Below are positions 27,325 through 37,066 of a DNA stretch of 60,614 nucleotides, one piece after another. Made by a program: the position numbers and the translations under genes. Positions within the stretch are counted from its first letter, which is position 1. Every line of letters starts with the position of its first letter. The DNA comes from Phycisphaerales bacterium (lineage in GTDB: Bacteria; Planctomycetota; Phycisphaerae; Phycisphaerales; SM1A02): assembly GCA_009691805.1 (NCBI GenBank), contig SIAK01000013.1, positions 1 through 60,614 on the forward strand, written 5' to 3'. Below the pieces are notes generated by a model. That model was not told the origin of the DNA, made no database searches, and worked only from the letters and a program-made list of their open reading frames with translations.

Positions 27325-27867
27325 TTACGCAGCCGCGGGTGGCACGCGCGTCACAAGTTTCTCAAGACGCTTTGCTTCGCGACGCTCGCGAAAGAATACG
27401 CGCAAGAGTTCCGCGCAGTGCGTGGACAGTACGCCCGCGTGCAGTTCGACTCGATGATTGAGTCGTGAATCCGTGCAGATTCCGTAGAGCGTTGTGCATG
27501 CGCCTGCCTTCGGATCTGTCGCACCGAAGATCACGCGACCGACGCGTGCGTTCACAATTGCGCCGGCGCACATCGGACATGGTTCAAGTGTGACGGCGAG
27601 TGAGCAATCGGAAAGTCGCCATTCTCCCAGCACCCTGCCTGCGTCGCGGATGGCGACGAGTTCAGCGTGACCTGTGGGATCCGAGCGGAACTCGCGATTG
27701 TTCGCAGCCTCCGCAATGATTTGTTCGCCGCGATAAATCACTGCACCCACGGGGATCTCGCCTTCAGCGGCGGCCCGTCGTGCGAGCGTGATTGCTCGCT
27801 CCATCATTGCGACATCGATGGATGTCACCCCGTTGTCCGCGCGTTGCGCGATACCTACCTGATTCAT
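27325..27867 (-). CDS. tadA: tRNA-specific adenosine deaminase
   Basis: The 180-aa protein is a CDA-fold zinc deaminase: GHAELVAI supplies the His ligand and catalytic Glu, and TLEPCPMCAGAIVNARVGRVIFGA the two Cys ligands. It converts A34 to inosine in tRNA-Arg(ACG). ATG 27867 is fixed by a strong purine-rich site (AAGGAGAAGGAGGAG) just upstream; a longer frame begins with an arginine run and is not credible. A perfect hairpin at 27893-27916 precedes this site. Confidence 0.95.
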   Translation of the reverse strand: MNQVGIAQRADNGVTSIDVAMMERAITLARRAAAEGEIPVGAVIYRGEQIIAEAANNREFRSDPTGHAELVAIRDAGRVLGEWRLSDCSLAVTLEPCPMCAGAIVNARVGRVIFGATDPKAGACTTLYGICTDSRLNHRVELHAGVLSTHCAELLRVFFRERREAKRLEKLVTRVPPAAA

Positions 27868-27892
27868 CGCTCTCCTCCTTCTCCTTCGAACT

Positions 27893-27916
27893 CTGCAGAT
27901 CCAAGGGGATCTGCAG
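27893..27916 (-). other. perfect 10-bp hairpin between tatC and tadA
   Basis: CTGCAGATCC and GGATCTGCAG form a 10-bp stem with a 4-nt loop in the 89-nt gap. No U-run follows on the minus strand, so it is not a standard terminator. It may be a processing site, a protein-binding palindrome or an mRNA stabiliser. Confidence 0.6.
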
Positions 27917-27956
27917 CCTAGTCCGTAAGAAAGGGCGCTGCGGTCATGCCGAGGAC

Positions 27957-29237
27957 TCACCGTTTGATACCTCGGTCACCATCCTCATCGGTCGAACCTG
28001 CATCAGGATCACTCGCTTCGCTCTGTCCGCTTGACACGGAGCGCGACGACTGATCCTGTTGCGACGACCGTTCCGTTTGTGCGGGCTGACGAGTGGCGTT
28101 ATCGGTGCTCGACGTGCGTTTCTTGCTGAAACTGAAGCGGAACAGCGAGCCTTCGCGGATGCGCGATGCAGGGAGATAGACGAGCAAGATGATGCCGAGC
28201 TCATACAGCGAATAGAGCGGCACCAACATGATGAACATGCTCGTTGCATCTGGTGGTGTGACGACTGCGGCGATGATCGCCATCACGAAGAGTGCGATCT
28301 TGCGCTTCTTGCGAAGCATCGCAACATCGACGAGTCCGATCCATCCCAAGAGCAGGATGGCGAGCGGCATTTGAAACGCAACGACGACGCCCGCGAGTAA
28401 AAGCAGCGCGAAGTCTGTGTAGTCTTCGAGTCGAAAGTTCGGCTGCACGCCGCCCGCTTGACCGAGTGCGATTTCAAGGATGCGCATCGGCGCGCGCGTT
28501 GGTGTGATGGGCGCAGTTGGATCCACCGCAGGCGCGGGCGCATCCGCCGAGTGGAGCACCGCATCCAACGCGCCTTGCACGGCGGATTCGGTTCCCTTCA
28601 CGATCTTGCTTGTGAGTGGTTGCGCGACAAGATCGTTGGAGACGGCGATGCAGAGCACTTGATCAGGCATCCGAACCCACATCTGTCCTGGCTGTGGAAA
28701 CTGTGGGTTTTCCGCGAGAACAGGCATCGATGGCCCCGCGGCAATTTCACCCGCGATCGAGCCGTCCACAATCTTTGGAACAGGCGCTCCCCATCCCACG
28801 AGAAAAATCAGCGTGAACGGGAGCATGATGAAGTAGAACAAACTCACGCCAACGGCGGTGAGTAAAAAACTCGCAGGAACGAGGAAGTGCACGAATCGCT
28901 TTTCGTGCGAGTAGAGGCCGGGCCCGATGAACTTCCAAATCTGAAAGAGGATCCAGGGCGCGCCGACGATGATCGCACCGATGATCGAGAGTTTGAACTC
29001 GACCATCAACGTTTCTGCAGGTGCGATCGATTGCACCTGCGCGGGCTGACCGTTCGCACGCAGCGCATCAAAGAGCGGCTGGCAGAGTGCTTCGCGCAAG
29101 TAGGGCGCGAGGAAGAACAGCGCGATCGCGAGCGGAAAAAGCACCGCGACTGATTTGAACACGCGCGAGCGAAGCTCTTCGAGGTGATCGCCGAAGCTCA
29201 TGCTGCGAGATTCGGATTGCATCTGGTCGAGCGGCAT
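27957..29237 (-). CDS. tatC: Sec-independent translocase subunit TatC with large periplasmic insertion
   Basis: The 426-aa protein has the TatC N-terminus MSFGDHLEELRSRVFKS and conserved helices, including PWILFQIWKFIGPGLYSHEKR and the late VVTPPDATSMFIMLVPLYSLYELGI. TatC is usually about 250 aa; here an extra periplasmic segment of about 115 residues (roughly 150-265, Pro/Ala-rich with VDGSIAGEIAAGPSMPVL) sits between helices 3 and 4, and a Ser/Gln/Asp-rich cytosolic tail of about 60 residues follows the last helix. TatC recognises twin-arginine signals. It lies 42 nt downstream of tatD. Whether the insertion binds substrate or partner proteins is unknown. Confidence 0.94.
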   Translation of the reverse strand: MPLDQMQSESRSMSFGDHLEELRSRVFKSVAVLFPLAIALFFLAPYLREALCQPLFDALRANGQPAQVQSIAPAETLMVEFKLSIIGAIIVGAPWILFQIWKFIGPGLYSHEKRFVHFLVPASFLLTAVGVSLFYFIMLPFTLIFLVGWGAPVPKIVDGSIAGEIAAGPSMPVLAENPQFPQPGQMWVRMPDQVLCIAVSNDLVAQPLTSKIVKGTESAVQGALDAVLHSADAPAPAVDPTAPITPTRAPMRILEIALGQAGGVQPNFRLEDYTDFALLLLAGVVVAFQMPLAILLLGWIGLVDVAMLRKKRKIALFVMAIIAAVVTPPDATSMFIMLVPLYSLYELGIILLVYLPASRIREGSLFRFSFSKKRTSSTDNATRQPAQTERSSQQDQSSRSVSSGQSEASDPDAGSTDEDGDRGIKR

Positions 29238-29279
29238 GGGGTGTGAGAGGGTACGAGGATCGGTCGGCGACTGTGACGG

Positions 29280-30071
29280 CTAGATTCCGAAGAAGCGCTT
29301 GCAGTTGGCCGCAAGCTGCGCGCGCATCGCGAGCGGTTCGATGCCGCGAAGCCTCGCGAGTTGATCCGCGACATGCACTACAAGCCGCGGCGCGTTGGGT
29401 CGCTCGAGTCGATGCGGTTCAGGCGAAAGAAACGGCGCATCGGTTTCCACCATCATGCGATCAAGTGGCGGAAGGAGCGCGGCTTCCTGCGTGGCCTTCG
29501 CATTCTTATAGGTGAGGACGCCCGTGAAGCTCGCCATCGCGCCGAAGTCGAGCAGCGCGCGCATGGCGGTCGAATCCGCGGTGAAGCAATGGAAGACGAA
29601 GCGATCGCGCGGAAGTGAGGTCGCGCGCAGGATCGGAATCAACTGGTCGAATGCGTCGCGGCAGTGGAGGATGATCGGTTTCGAAAGCCCCTTTGCCTGC
29701 AGTCTCTCGAGTTCTTCTAACTGGGCATGCAGTACCGTAAGTTGTTGTTCAAACGTAGGTTGTGCGTGAAAACGGTCGAGCCCAAGTTCGCCCCACGCGA
29801 CGCACTTGGGGTCGGATCCGACCTCTTCGAGCGCCGACCAATCGCATGGTTCATCGCTGTAGAGGGGGTGGACGCCAGCGGAGCACCATAATGACGCGTG
29901 CTGTTTCGCGAGCGCGAGGCATTCGCGAGCGTTGGAAGTCGAGGTGGAGATCGTGATCGCGCCTCGAACGCCTGCTACCTGCGCGGCAACGAGCGTCGCC
30001 GAAACCTTGCCCGCGAACTCGGGGAAAGTGAGGTGGCAGTGGGTGTCAATGAGGTCGGTCGAGTCGGTCAC
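29280..30071 (-). CDS. tatD: TatD-family metal-dependent hydrolase
   Basis: The 263-aa TIM-barrel protein has the metal-binding IDTHCHL near the N-terminus, AWGELGLDRF (Glu ligand), ILHCRDAFDQLI and FHCFTADS (His ligands) and MVETDAPFLSPEPHR (Asp). TatD enzymes are 3'-5' exonucleases or DNases. The GTG start at 30071 gives VTDSTDLIDTHCH; a TAACCT hexamer lies 9 nt upstream. Despite the name it is not part of the Tat machinery, though here it immediately precedes tatC. The spacing suggests a tatD-tatC-tadA-HAD run. Confidence 0.92.
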   Translation of the reverse strand: MTDSTDLIDTHCHLTFPEFAGKVSATLVAAQVAGVRGAITISTSTSNARECLALAKQHASLWCSAGVHPLYSDEPCDWSALEEVGSDPKCVAWGELGLDRFHAQPTFEQQLTVLHAQLEELERLQAKGLSKPIILHCRDAFDQLIPILRATSLPRDRFVFHCFTADSTAMRALLDFGAMASFTGVLTYKNAKATQEAALLPPLDRMMVETDAPFLSPEPHRLERPNAPRLVVHVADQLARLRGIEPLAMRAQLAANCKRFFGI

Positions 30072-30150
30072 AGTTGCGTGAGGTTAGCCGATGGGGGAAG
30101 CACCTAGGTTCGCCCACAACTCCGCTCTATTGTCAGGATTGTTTTCCCCG

Positions 30151-30179
30151 TTGACCGATCGCGATTCAGCATTTAGACT
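30151..30179 (+). promoter_or_regulatory. sigma70-type promoter of the alternative complex III operon
   Basis: TTGACC (30151-30156) and TAGACT (30174-30179) are separated by exactly 17 nt, the best promoter match in the window. Transcription should begin near 30186, leaving a leader of about 147 nt before actA. Confidence 0.7.
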
Positions 30180-30186
30180 GTGCAAC

Positions 30187-30216
30187 TCGAATTCGTGAAA
30201 TATTTCACGAATTCGA
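30187..30216. promoter_or_regulatory. perfect 30-bp palindrome, Rex-like operator at +1 of the ACIII promoter
   Basis: The half-site TCGAATTCGTGAAAT is followed by its exact reverse complement. The central GTGAAATATTTCAC matches the Rex operator pattern TTGTGAA-N4-TTCACAA in its GTGAA-N4-TTCAC core, with flanking C/G changes. Its place at the predicted transcription start is that expected for a repressor site. As RNA it would form a stable 5' hairpin, an alternative role. No rex gene is in the window. Confidence 0.6.
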
Positions 30217-30332
30217 TTTGTTGATTGCGTCTCGACGGTCCTTCTCGAGCGCGACTTGGTGCCTCTTCTCGTGTGCGTTTCGCACGCGTGGAGTGGCGGA
30301 ATTCCGCTCGCTTCCCTTCGAGTCGATCTCGC

Positions 30333-30986
30333 ATGAGTAGGTTCTCATTCCCTCGCTGGTCCAATCTTCTTCTGCCTGTTGTCATCCTCGTCGGTGCAAC
30401 GATGCCGCTCTATGCGGCGTGGTTTGTGGCGTACGGATTTAGTCCGAAGACGCTCGACGCAGGCTATCAACCGAGACAACCAATTCCGTATAGCCACGCG
30501 CTGCATGCAGGTCAGCTCGGACTGGATTGTCGCTACTGCCACATCGGCGTGGATCGCGCGGCGAGTGCTTCGATTCCTGCGACACAGACTTGCATGAATT
30601 GCCACACGACGATTCGTCCTGAGTCACCCAAACTTGCGAAGTTGATTGACAGCAATCTCACAGGCATGCCTGTCGAGTGGACGCGCATTCACAAACTGCC
30701 TGATTTTGCCTTCTTTAATCACGCTGCCCACGTGACGCGCGGTGTTGGTTGCGCGACATGCCACGGTCGCATCGACAAGATGGAAGTTGTCTATCAACAC
30801 GCGCCACTCTCGATGGGTTGGTGCTTGGAATGCCACCGCGATCCGATCACCAATCTACGTTCGCCGGCAGACGTGACCAACATGCGCCTTGATCCTTCGA
30901 TGGATCTCGGCATTGAAGAACAAACTCGACTCGAAGCGAAATTCCAAATCGCGCCGAGTGAAAACTGCACTACTTGCCATCGCTGA
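30333..30986 (+). CDS. actA: alternative complex III subunit ActA, pentaheme cytochrome c
   Basis: The 217-aa protein has one N-terminal membrane helix (about 11-36) and five CxxCH heme sites at residues 66, 87, 140, 164 and 212, with intervening His residues (FNHAAHV, YQHAPLSMGW) as likely axial ligands. This is the pentaheme subunit of alternative complex III, the quinol oxidoreductase that replaces bc1 in many bacteria lacking it. It carries electrons to the ActE monoheme or directly to the oxidase. The start at ATG 30333 skips an Arg-rich upstream extension that lies in the leader. Confidence 0.95.
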   Translation: MSRFSFPRWSNLLLPVVILVGATMPLYAAWFVAYGFSPKTLDAGYQPRQPIPYSHALHAGQLGLDCRYCHIGVDRAASASIPATQTCMNCHTTIRPESPKLAKLIDSNLTGMPVEWTRIHKLPDFAFFNHAAHVTRGVGCATCHGRIDKMEVVYQHAPLSMGWCLECHRDPITNLRSPADVTNMRLDPSMDLGIEEQTRLEAKFQIAPSENCTTCHR

Positions 30987-31033
30987 GCGCTCTGCGCCGC
31001 GCCACTGAACACGAACCGATCAGACGAAACGGA

Positions 31034-34000
31034 ATGCCGATGCAGAAGAACGAAACAGGATGCGCTCCTCAAGACCCGACACTCGATGTGCACGCGCGCA
31101 CCGCAGCTCCAGAGTTTTGGCGAAGCCTCGAAGACTTCTCCGACGCACCTGAGTTCAAGGAACTCATGGCGCGTGAGTTTTCACCAGGCGCAGCGGAACT
31201 CGCTGCAGGCGATGATCGCCGCGCGTTTATCAAAGTGATGGGTGCGAGTTTCGCGCTCGCTGGTCTTGCGGCGTGCCGTCGTTGGCCTGAAGCGAAGATT
31301 GTTCCGTTCGCTGCAGCGCAGAAGAATCGCACCCCGGGGGTTCCTGTTCCGTACGCGACGATGGTTGAGACATGGGGCGTTGCGCAGCCTGCGGTCGCGA
31401 AGACCTTTGATGGTCGCCCCGTGAAGCTTGACGGCAATCGTCTCTTCGCGGGAGCTGGCGCGTCGATGCCTTCGACGCAAGCGCGCATCTTGGAGCTCTA
31501 CGACACGGATCGCAGCCGCGCCGCAAGTCGTCAGCAAGCACCAACAAACTACGCGGCGTTCGCGGATTGGTGCGCAACGAGTCGCACCGCGTGGCAGAGC
31601 AACGGCGGCGAAGGTCTCGCGATTCTCTGCGATCTTTCCGGTTCACCCACGCTCGCGGACATGCAGTCGCGCGTTGCGAAGGCGTATCCGAAGGCGACGT
31701 GGACTTGGTGGGGCGCAGCGAATGATGACGCGTCGATCGCGGGCACAGGCGCTGTTGCGACGCCAGATTTTTCGAAGGCCTCCGTCATTCTCGTGCTCGA
31801 CGGCGATCCGCTCAACGATGCTGCGATGGGCGTGAAGTTTGCGCGCGACTGGGCGCAAGGACGCAAGATTCAGAACGCGGATGCTTCCAAGCAAGAGATG
31901 AGTCGTCTCTATGTTGCGGAGAGCACGCTGAGCGTGACTGGTCTCAGTGCAGACGAGCGATTCACGATGCGTCCGAGCGAAGTCGCTGTGTTTGCAGCGA
32001 TGGTTGCGAAGGAACTCGGCGTCGCGGGCGCGGATGCGTTGCTCGCCAACGCAGCATCGAGCAGCATCTTGGATGCGCACGCGAAGGAAGTCTTCGCAGT
32101 GTTGGCGAAGGATCTCGCAAGCGCTGGTGCTGGTGCGCTCGTGTTTGCAGGTCGCACCGCTGATCCTGCGTGCCATGCGATTGCTGCGTCGATCAACGCG
32201 AAACTCGGCAGCGCGGGCGCGGCGTATCGAGCGAGCACTTCGGGAACTGCGGTCACCGCACAACTCGGCGCACTCGCGAGCGCGCTTGACGCAGGCAAGG
32301 TCTCAACGCTCGTCATCCTCGGCAGCAATCCTGTGTATGACGCGCCTTCCGATCTCGCGTTCGCTGCGAAGATGAAGAAGTCCGCGGAAATCGTGCATCT
32401 TTCGTTCTACGCGAACGAGACGACCGCACTCAGCACCTGGCACATTCCTGCTTGCCATGCACTCGAGAATTGGTTTGATGGTCGCGCGTGGGATGGCACG
32501 ATCGTGCTCGGTCAGCCGACGATTCTTCCACTCATGGATGAAGCGCAAGGCGGCAAGAACGCCGTCGAGTTGCTCGCTGAACTCACAGGCGATGCACTCA
32601 AGGACGCGTATTCGATCGTGCGTCGCACGCACACCGCGCTGTGCGGACTTTCGGGCGCAGAGTTTGAGAAGTACTGGCGCACGAACCTCGATGCGGGCTT
32701 CGTTCCATCGACGGCAACGGCAACGATCGCTGCTGTACCCGTTGCGGCAACGATCGCGCAAGCAGCGTCGCATGTTGCAAGCGGCGACAACTTTGAAGTC
32801 TCCTTCTTCTTCGACAACAAGGTCGTCGATGGTCGCCTCGCCAACATGGCGTGGATGCAAGAGCTGCCTGATCCGATCACGAAGATCACCTGGGACAACG
32901 CGCTGCTCATTTCTCCGAAGCAAGCGACGACGATGGGTCACAAGAATGGCGATGTTGTCGAACTGAAAACAGCGAGCGGTTCGACGAAGGTCGCCGTGTG
33001 GGTTGTGCCCGGACACGCGGAGCTGTGCGGATCGATCGCGCTTGGATACGGTCGCGGTGCAGTCGCGGGAGCGATCGCTGCAGACGCAGGTTTCAATGCG
33101 TATGCAATGCAGACCTCGAGTGCACTCGGATCTGTTGCAGTAAGCGCAGTCACGCGAACTTCTGAGATCTACGCCTTCGCACACACGCAAGATCACGGCG
33201 CGGTCGACGCGCTCGATCCAAAGGTTCCTGAGTCAGGTATTCAAGAGCGATTGCCAGCACTCGTGCGCAGTGCTTCGCTCGCGACGTACAAGCAACAGCC
33301 GAAATTCGCAGCACACGCGAACCACGTTCCACACACACTCTCGTTGTGGGAAGAATCGAATCTCGCGGGCGCGAAGTTCCGCTGGGCAATGTCAATTGAT
33401 CTCGCGTCTTGCACGGGTTGCAGCGCGTGCGTGACTGCATGCCAAGCAGAGAACAATGTGCCTGTCGTTGGCAAAGATCAAGTTGCGCGCGGTCGCGAGA
33501 TGCACTGGATTCGCGTCGATCGATATTTCCGCGGCACGGATCCAACGAAGCCGAGTGGATTCGCTGTGCAACCGATCGCGTGCATGCATTGCGAGAATGC
33601 GCCATGCGAACAGGTTTGCCCTGTTGCTGCGACCCTCCATGATGAGCAAGGGCTCAACGCGATGGTCTACAACCGTTGCATCGGGACGCGCTACTGCAGC
33701 AACAACTGTCCGTACAAGGTTCGTCGGTTCAACTTCTTTGATTGGCATCGACGCGAACCTGTGCGCGAAGGCGGCGTCTTCATGACGAAGCCCGAGTACT
33801 ACACCTCCGAAGGTCCCAACGAGTGGCCTCGCATGCAGTTCAATCCTGAAGTCACGGTGCGCATGCGCGGCGTGATGGAGAAGTGCACGTTCTGTGTGCA
33901 ACGCATTCAAGATGCGCGCATCACAACGAAGAACGCGTGGGCGAAGCAGGGCGGCGTCGAAGGTGCACCGGAGTGGGCGATTGCAGATGGCACGGTGCAG

Positions 34001-34261
34001 ACCGCTTGCCAAGAAGCATGTCCGACAGGTGCGATCGTCTTCGGCGATCTCAATGTGAAGACGAGCGAAGTCGCGAACGCACAGAAGGGCGTTCGCAGCT
34101 ACGGACTTCTGGATGAACTGAACACCAAGCCGCGCTTGAAGTATCTCGCGCGCGTGTGGAATCCAGCGGTCGAGCATGGCTCCGACGCGCATGATCATGA
34201 TCATGGTCATGGCCACGCTGCAGGTCCTGGCACGACAGATTCGCATGGGGCGCATTCATGA
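31034..34261 (+). CDS. actB: alternative complex III subunit ActB, iron-sulfur/molybdopterin-fold protein
   Basis: The roughly 1075-aa protein has a twin-arginine motif [12 protein letters not shown] near residue 65, a long molybdopterin-oxidoreductase-like domain without evident cofactor ligands, and a C-terminal ferredoxin-like domain with four cluster motifs ([37 protein letters not shown] with CTFC; CQEACP). This fused B1-B2 form is usual in ACIII and passes electrons from quinol through its clusters to ActA. The tail is His-rich (HDHDHGHGH). ATG 31034 is used; ATG 31040 has better spacing from GGA. The stop overlaps actC by ATGA. Confidence 0.95.
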   Translation: MPMQKNETGCAPQDPTLDVHARTAAPEFWRSLEDFSDAPEFKELMAREFSPGAAELAAGDDRRAFIKVMGASFALAGLAACRRWPEAKIVPFAAAQKNRTPGVPVPYATMVETWGVAQPAVAKTFDGRPVKLDGNRLFAGAGASMPSTQARILELYDTDRSRAASRQQAPTNYAAFADWCATSRTAWQSNGGEGLAILCDLSGSPTLADMQSRVAKAYPKATWTWWGAANDDASIAGTGAVATPDFSKASVILVLDGDPLNDAAMGVKFARDWAQGRKIQNADASKQEMSRLYVAESTLSVTGLSADERFTMRPSEVAVFAAMVAKELGVAGADALLANAASSSILDAHAKEVFAVLAKDLASAGAGALVFAGRTADPACHAIAASINAKLGSAGAAYRASTSGTAVTAQLGALASALDAGKVSTLVILGSNPVYDAPSDLAFAAKMKKSAEIVHLSFYANETTALSTWHIPACHALENWFDGRAWDGTIVLGQPTILPLMDEAQGGKNAVELLAELTGDALKDAYSIVRRTHTALCGLSGAEFEKYWRTNLDAGFVPSTATATIAAVPVAATIAQAASHVASGDNFEVSFFFDNKVVDGRLANMAWMQELPDPITKITWDNALLISPKQATTMGHKNGDVVELKTASGSTKVAVWVVPGHAELCGSIALGYGRGAVAGAIAADAGFNAYAMQTSSALGSVAVSAVTRTSEIYAFAHTQDHGAVDALDPKVPESGIQERLPALVRSASLATYKQQPKFAAHANHVPHTLSLWEESNLAGAKFRWAMSIDLASCTGCSACVTACQAENNVPVVGKDQVARGREMHWIRVDRYFRGTDPTKPSGFAVQPIACMHCENAPCEQVCPVAATLHDEQGLNAMVYNRCIGTRYCSNNCPYKVRRFNFFDWHRREPVREGGVFMTKPEYYTSEGPNEWPRMQFNPEVTVRMRGVMEKCTFCVQRIQDARITTKNAWAKQGGVEGAPEWAIADGTVQTACQEACPTGAIVFGDLNVKTSEVANAQKGVRSYGLLDELNTKPRLKYLARVWNPAVEHGSDAHDHDHGHGHAAGPGTTDSHGAHS
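34191..34213 (+). repeat. 6-nt (CATGNT) microsatellite-like run encoding His-Asp/Gly in actB
   Basis: Imperfect CATGAT/CATGGT hexamers encode the HDHDHGHGH tail of ActB. Closely similar hexamer runs occur at 35671-35720 and 42626-42675. Confidence 0.7.
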
Positions 34262-35733
34262 GCACGCTTCCCGTTTCAAACACGCACGCCGTAGACATCG
34301 TCGACAACACCGTCGAGATGCCAGGCACTCGCGCGCCTCTCGTGTTGAACCTCGAGACGTTTGCTGAAGTCACGACGACCGTGTGTCGCGTGGCGGAATC
34401 GCGTCGCGCACCAATGGCGTGGTACGTGGCATTCGGTTTGTCGCTGAGCTTGCTCGGCTTCCTCGGCTTCTGCGTTTCGTATCTCATCTTCACAGGCGTT
34501 GGCGTGTGGGGTCTCAACAACCCGGTCATGTGGGCGTTCGACATCACGAACTTCGTGTTCTGGGTCGGTATCGGTCACGCAGGCACGCTCATCAGCGCGA
34601 TCCTCTTCTTGTTCCGACAGAAGTGGCGCACGGGCATCAACCGATTCGCCGAAGCGATGACGATTTTCGCAGTCATCTGCGCGGGTCTCTTCCCTGGCAT
34701 TCACGTTGGTCGCGTGTGGTTCGCGTACTGGCTCTTCCCGATTCCGAATCAGATGGACATGTGGCCGCAGTTCCGTTCACCACTCTTGTGGGACGTGTTC
34801 GCGGTCAGCACGTATTTCACTGTTTCGCTCGTGTTCTGGTACACGGGCATGGTTCCCGATCTTGCCACGCTGCGCGATCGCGCGAAGGGCAAGTTGCAGC
34901 AGTTCGCGTACGGTCTCTTCGCGATCGGTTGGCGCGGATCGAACCGACACTGGCATCGCTATGAGCGCGCGTATCTGATTCTTGCTGCGCTCTCGACGCC
35001 ACTCGTGCTCTCGGTGCACTCCGTCGTTTCGTTCGACTTCGCGACCTCACAACTTCCAGGTTGGCACACGACGATCTTCCCACCGTACTTCGTTGCGGGC
35101 GCAATCTTCAGCGGATTCGCGATGGTGCTCACACTCGCCGTGCCTGCGCGTGAGCTCTTCGGTCTCAAAGATCTCATCACGCTCCGCCACCTTGACAACA
35201 TGAACAAGGTCATCTTGGCAACAGGATGCATGGTTGGATACGCGTACGCGATGGAGTTCTTCGTCGCGTGGTACTCCGGCGCAGCGTTTGAGAAGTTCGC
35301 CTTCGTCAATCGCGCGTTTGGTCAGTACTGGTGGGCGTACTGGATCATGGTGAGCTGCAACGTCATCACGCCGCAACTCTTCTGGTTCAAGAAGATGCGC
35401 ACGAGCATCCCGATGATGTTCATCCTCTCGATCGTCGTGAACGTCGGCATGTGGTTCGAGCGATTTGTCATCATCGTGACGAGTCTCGCGAATGACTTCT
35501 TGCCAAGTTCGTGGGATCAATTCACGCCAACATGGGTCGACATCGGCACGATGCTCGGCGCGTTTGGGCTGTTCTTCACCCTCTTCCTTCTCTTCTGCCG
35601 TTTCCTTCCGATGATCGCGATGGCAGAAGTGAAAGCCATCATGCCTGCAGCGGATCCGCATCAGAAGAAGGATCATGCTCATGCTCATGCTCATGCTCAT
35701 GATCATGGTCATGGTCATGGAGGGGCGCACTAA
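34258..35733 (+). CDS. actC: alternative complex III subunit ActC, NrfD-like quinol-interacting membrane protein
   Basis: The 491-aa protein has about ten membrane helices with NrfD/PsrC features: [40 protein letters not shown] and [17 protein letters not shown]. ActC and ActF are the paired quinol-binding and possibly proton-translocating subunits of ACIII. The tail after residue 470 is almost pure His-Ala/Asp/Gly. It overlaps actB by 4 nt and actD by 1 nt (TAATG). ATG 34258 is set by that coupling. Confidence 0.95.
   Translation: MSTLPVSNTHAVDIVDNTVEMPGTRAPLVLNLETFAEVTTTVCRVAESRRAPMAWYVAFGLSLSLLGFLGFCVSYLIFTGVGVWGLNNPVMWAFDITNFVFWVGIGHAGTLISAILFLFRQKWRTGINRFAEAMTIFAVICAGLFPGIHVGRVWFAYWLFPIPNQMDMWPQFRSPLLWDVFAVSTYFTVSLVFWYTGMVPDLATLRDRAKGKLQQFAYGLFAIGWRGSNRHWHRYERAYLILAALSTPLVLSVHSVVSFDFATSQLPGWHTTIFPPYFVAGAIFSGFAMVLTLAVPARELFGLKDLITLRHLDNMNKVILATGCMVGYAYAMEFFVAWYSGAAFEKFAFVNRAFGQYWWAYWIMVSCNVITPQLFWFKKMRTSIPMMFILSIVVNVGMWFERFVIIVTSLANDFLPSSWDQFTPTWVDIGTMLGAFGLFFTLFLLFCRFLPMIAMAEVKAIMPAADPHQKKDHAHAHAHAHDHGHGHGGAH
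35671..35720 (+). repeat. 6-nt repeat run encoding the His-rich tail of actC
   Basis: About eight hexamers of the type CATGCT/CATGAT/CATGGT encode [16 protein letters not shown]. The run is nearly the same at nucleotide level as that in coxC. Confidence 0.8.
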
Positions 35734-36329
35734 TGTCGAGCGTTACGCAAGAAACTTCAACCGCGCGTCGTCCTGTCTATGGGCTCATCGCGGAGTTTGA
35801 CAACACAGGCGATCTCATGCGCGCAGCCGAAAAGGTGCGCGATGCGGGATATATCTGGTGGGACTGCTGCACACCATTTCCAGTGCACGGTCTCGACAAG
35901 GCGATGGGCGTGAAGCGCACGATCCTTCCCGTGTTGGTCTTCGGTGCAGGTGCGACGGGCACTGCTGCCGCGTTCGCGTTGCAAACGTTTACGAACTCGT
36001 TCAGTTTCAGTACCTGGGCGCTTGTGAAGGTGACGGGCTATCCGTATCTCATCTCGGGCAAACCGATGATGAGCTTGCCCGCATTCATCCCTGTCATCTT
36101 CGAAGTGACGGTGCTCTTCTCCGCACTCTCGTGCGTGGGACTGATGTTCCTTTTCAATGGACTTCCGCGGCTCTATCACCCGCTTTTACAGAACAACCGC
36201 TTCCGTCGAGCAACGAACGATCGATTCTTCGTTGTGATCGAGGCACGTGACCCGAAATTCTTGCGCGGCACAACGGAGGCTTTCCTCCGTACTCTCGGCG
36301 CAAGTGCGGTCGAAGCGGTGGAGGACTGA
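35733..36329 (+). CDS. actD: alternative complex III subunit ActD (DUF3341)
   Basis: The 198-aa protein is a DUF3341 member: YGLIAEFDNTGDLMRAAEKVRDAGY, then TPFPVHGLDKAMGVKRTIL, two membrane helices (about 68-90 and 125-150) and a short conserved NDRFFVVIEARDPKF. ActD anchors at the membrane side of the ACIII complex without redox cofactors. It starts in the actC stop (TAATG). Gene order and motif content leave little doubt. Confidence 0.94.
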   Translation: MSSVTQETSTARRPVYGLIAEFDNTGDLMRAAEKVRDAGYIWWDCCTPFPVHGLDKAMGVKRTILPVLVFGAGATGTAAAFALQTFTNSFSFSTWALVKVTGYPYLISGKPMMSLPAFIPVIFEVTVLFSALSCVGLMFLFNGLPRLYHPLLQNNRFRRATNDRFFVVIEARDPKFLRGTTEAFLRTLGASAVEAVED

Positions 36330-36330
36330 C

Positions 36331-37014
36331 ATGCCCCCACGATGGCTCATCTTCGTAGCACTCCTCGCCACTGTTGCGGCGGTTGTGCCATTCACCATCA
36401 TTGCGCGTGTGCGTGCAACCCCCGATGCAAATCGCGGCGTGCACATCTTCCAAGACATGGACTTCCAACCGAAGTTCAAGACGCAAACGAAGAACCCACT
36501 CTTTGCAGATCATCGATCAATGCGTCCGGCTGTTGAAGGCAGCGTGGCGCGTGGCGAAACCTACGACGACACGCATTACTGGGAAGGCGCAGTACACGGC
36601 GACTGGGCGGAATCGTTGCCATCGCGATTGCAACTCACGGAAGCGTTCATCAAGCGTGGTCAACAGCGATTCAATATTTATTGCTCCGCTTGCCACGGTT
36701 ACTCGGGGTACGGCAATGGCATGGTGAATCAACGCGCGATGGCACTGATGTCGAGCACCGAAGGACCCGTGATGGGAACGCGTTGGGTCGCTGCGAAGAG
36801 TCTGCATGATCCACTCGTGCGCGAGCATCGCTTGGGCATGATCTTCAACATCGCCACCAAGGGCATCCGCAATATGGCGGGCTATCAAGGACAGATCACG
36901 ACCGACGATCGTTGGGCAATCGCCTGCTATGTGCAAGCGCTGCAGCGATCACAGAACGCCACGACGCAAGATGTGCCACCGGAACTCCGCAAGGATCTTC
37001 CACTTCTGAAGTAA
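36331..37014 (+). CDS. actE: alternative complex III subunit ActE, monoheme cytochrome c
   Basis: The 227-aa protein has an N-terminal membrane anchor (residues 5-25) and one heme motif CSACH at 118-122 (FNIYCSACHGYSGYGNGMV), with a probable Met ligand further on (IRNMAGYQGQI). It is the monoheme subunit of ACIII and the likely exit to the caa3 oxidase cytochrome domain. Only one base separates it from the actD stop. The mature part is slightly longer than a simple cytochrome c, as usual for ActE. Confidence 0.94.
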   Translation: MPPRWLIFVALLATVAAVVPFTIIARVRATPDANRGVHIFQDMDFQPKFKTQTKNPLFADHRSMRPAVEGSVARGETYDDTHYWEGAVHGDWAESLPSRLQLTEAFIKRGQQRFNIYCSACHGYSGYGNGMVNQRAMALMSSTEGPVMGTRWVAAKSLHDPLVREHRLGMIFNIATKGIRNMAGYQGQITTDDRWAIACYVQALQRSQNATTQDVPPELRKDLPLLK

Positions 37015-37066
37015 GTCCTCGATTGATCACGGACCCTCGCGACGCTTCGCACGAAAGACCGACTTC

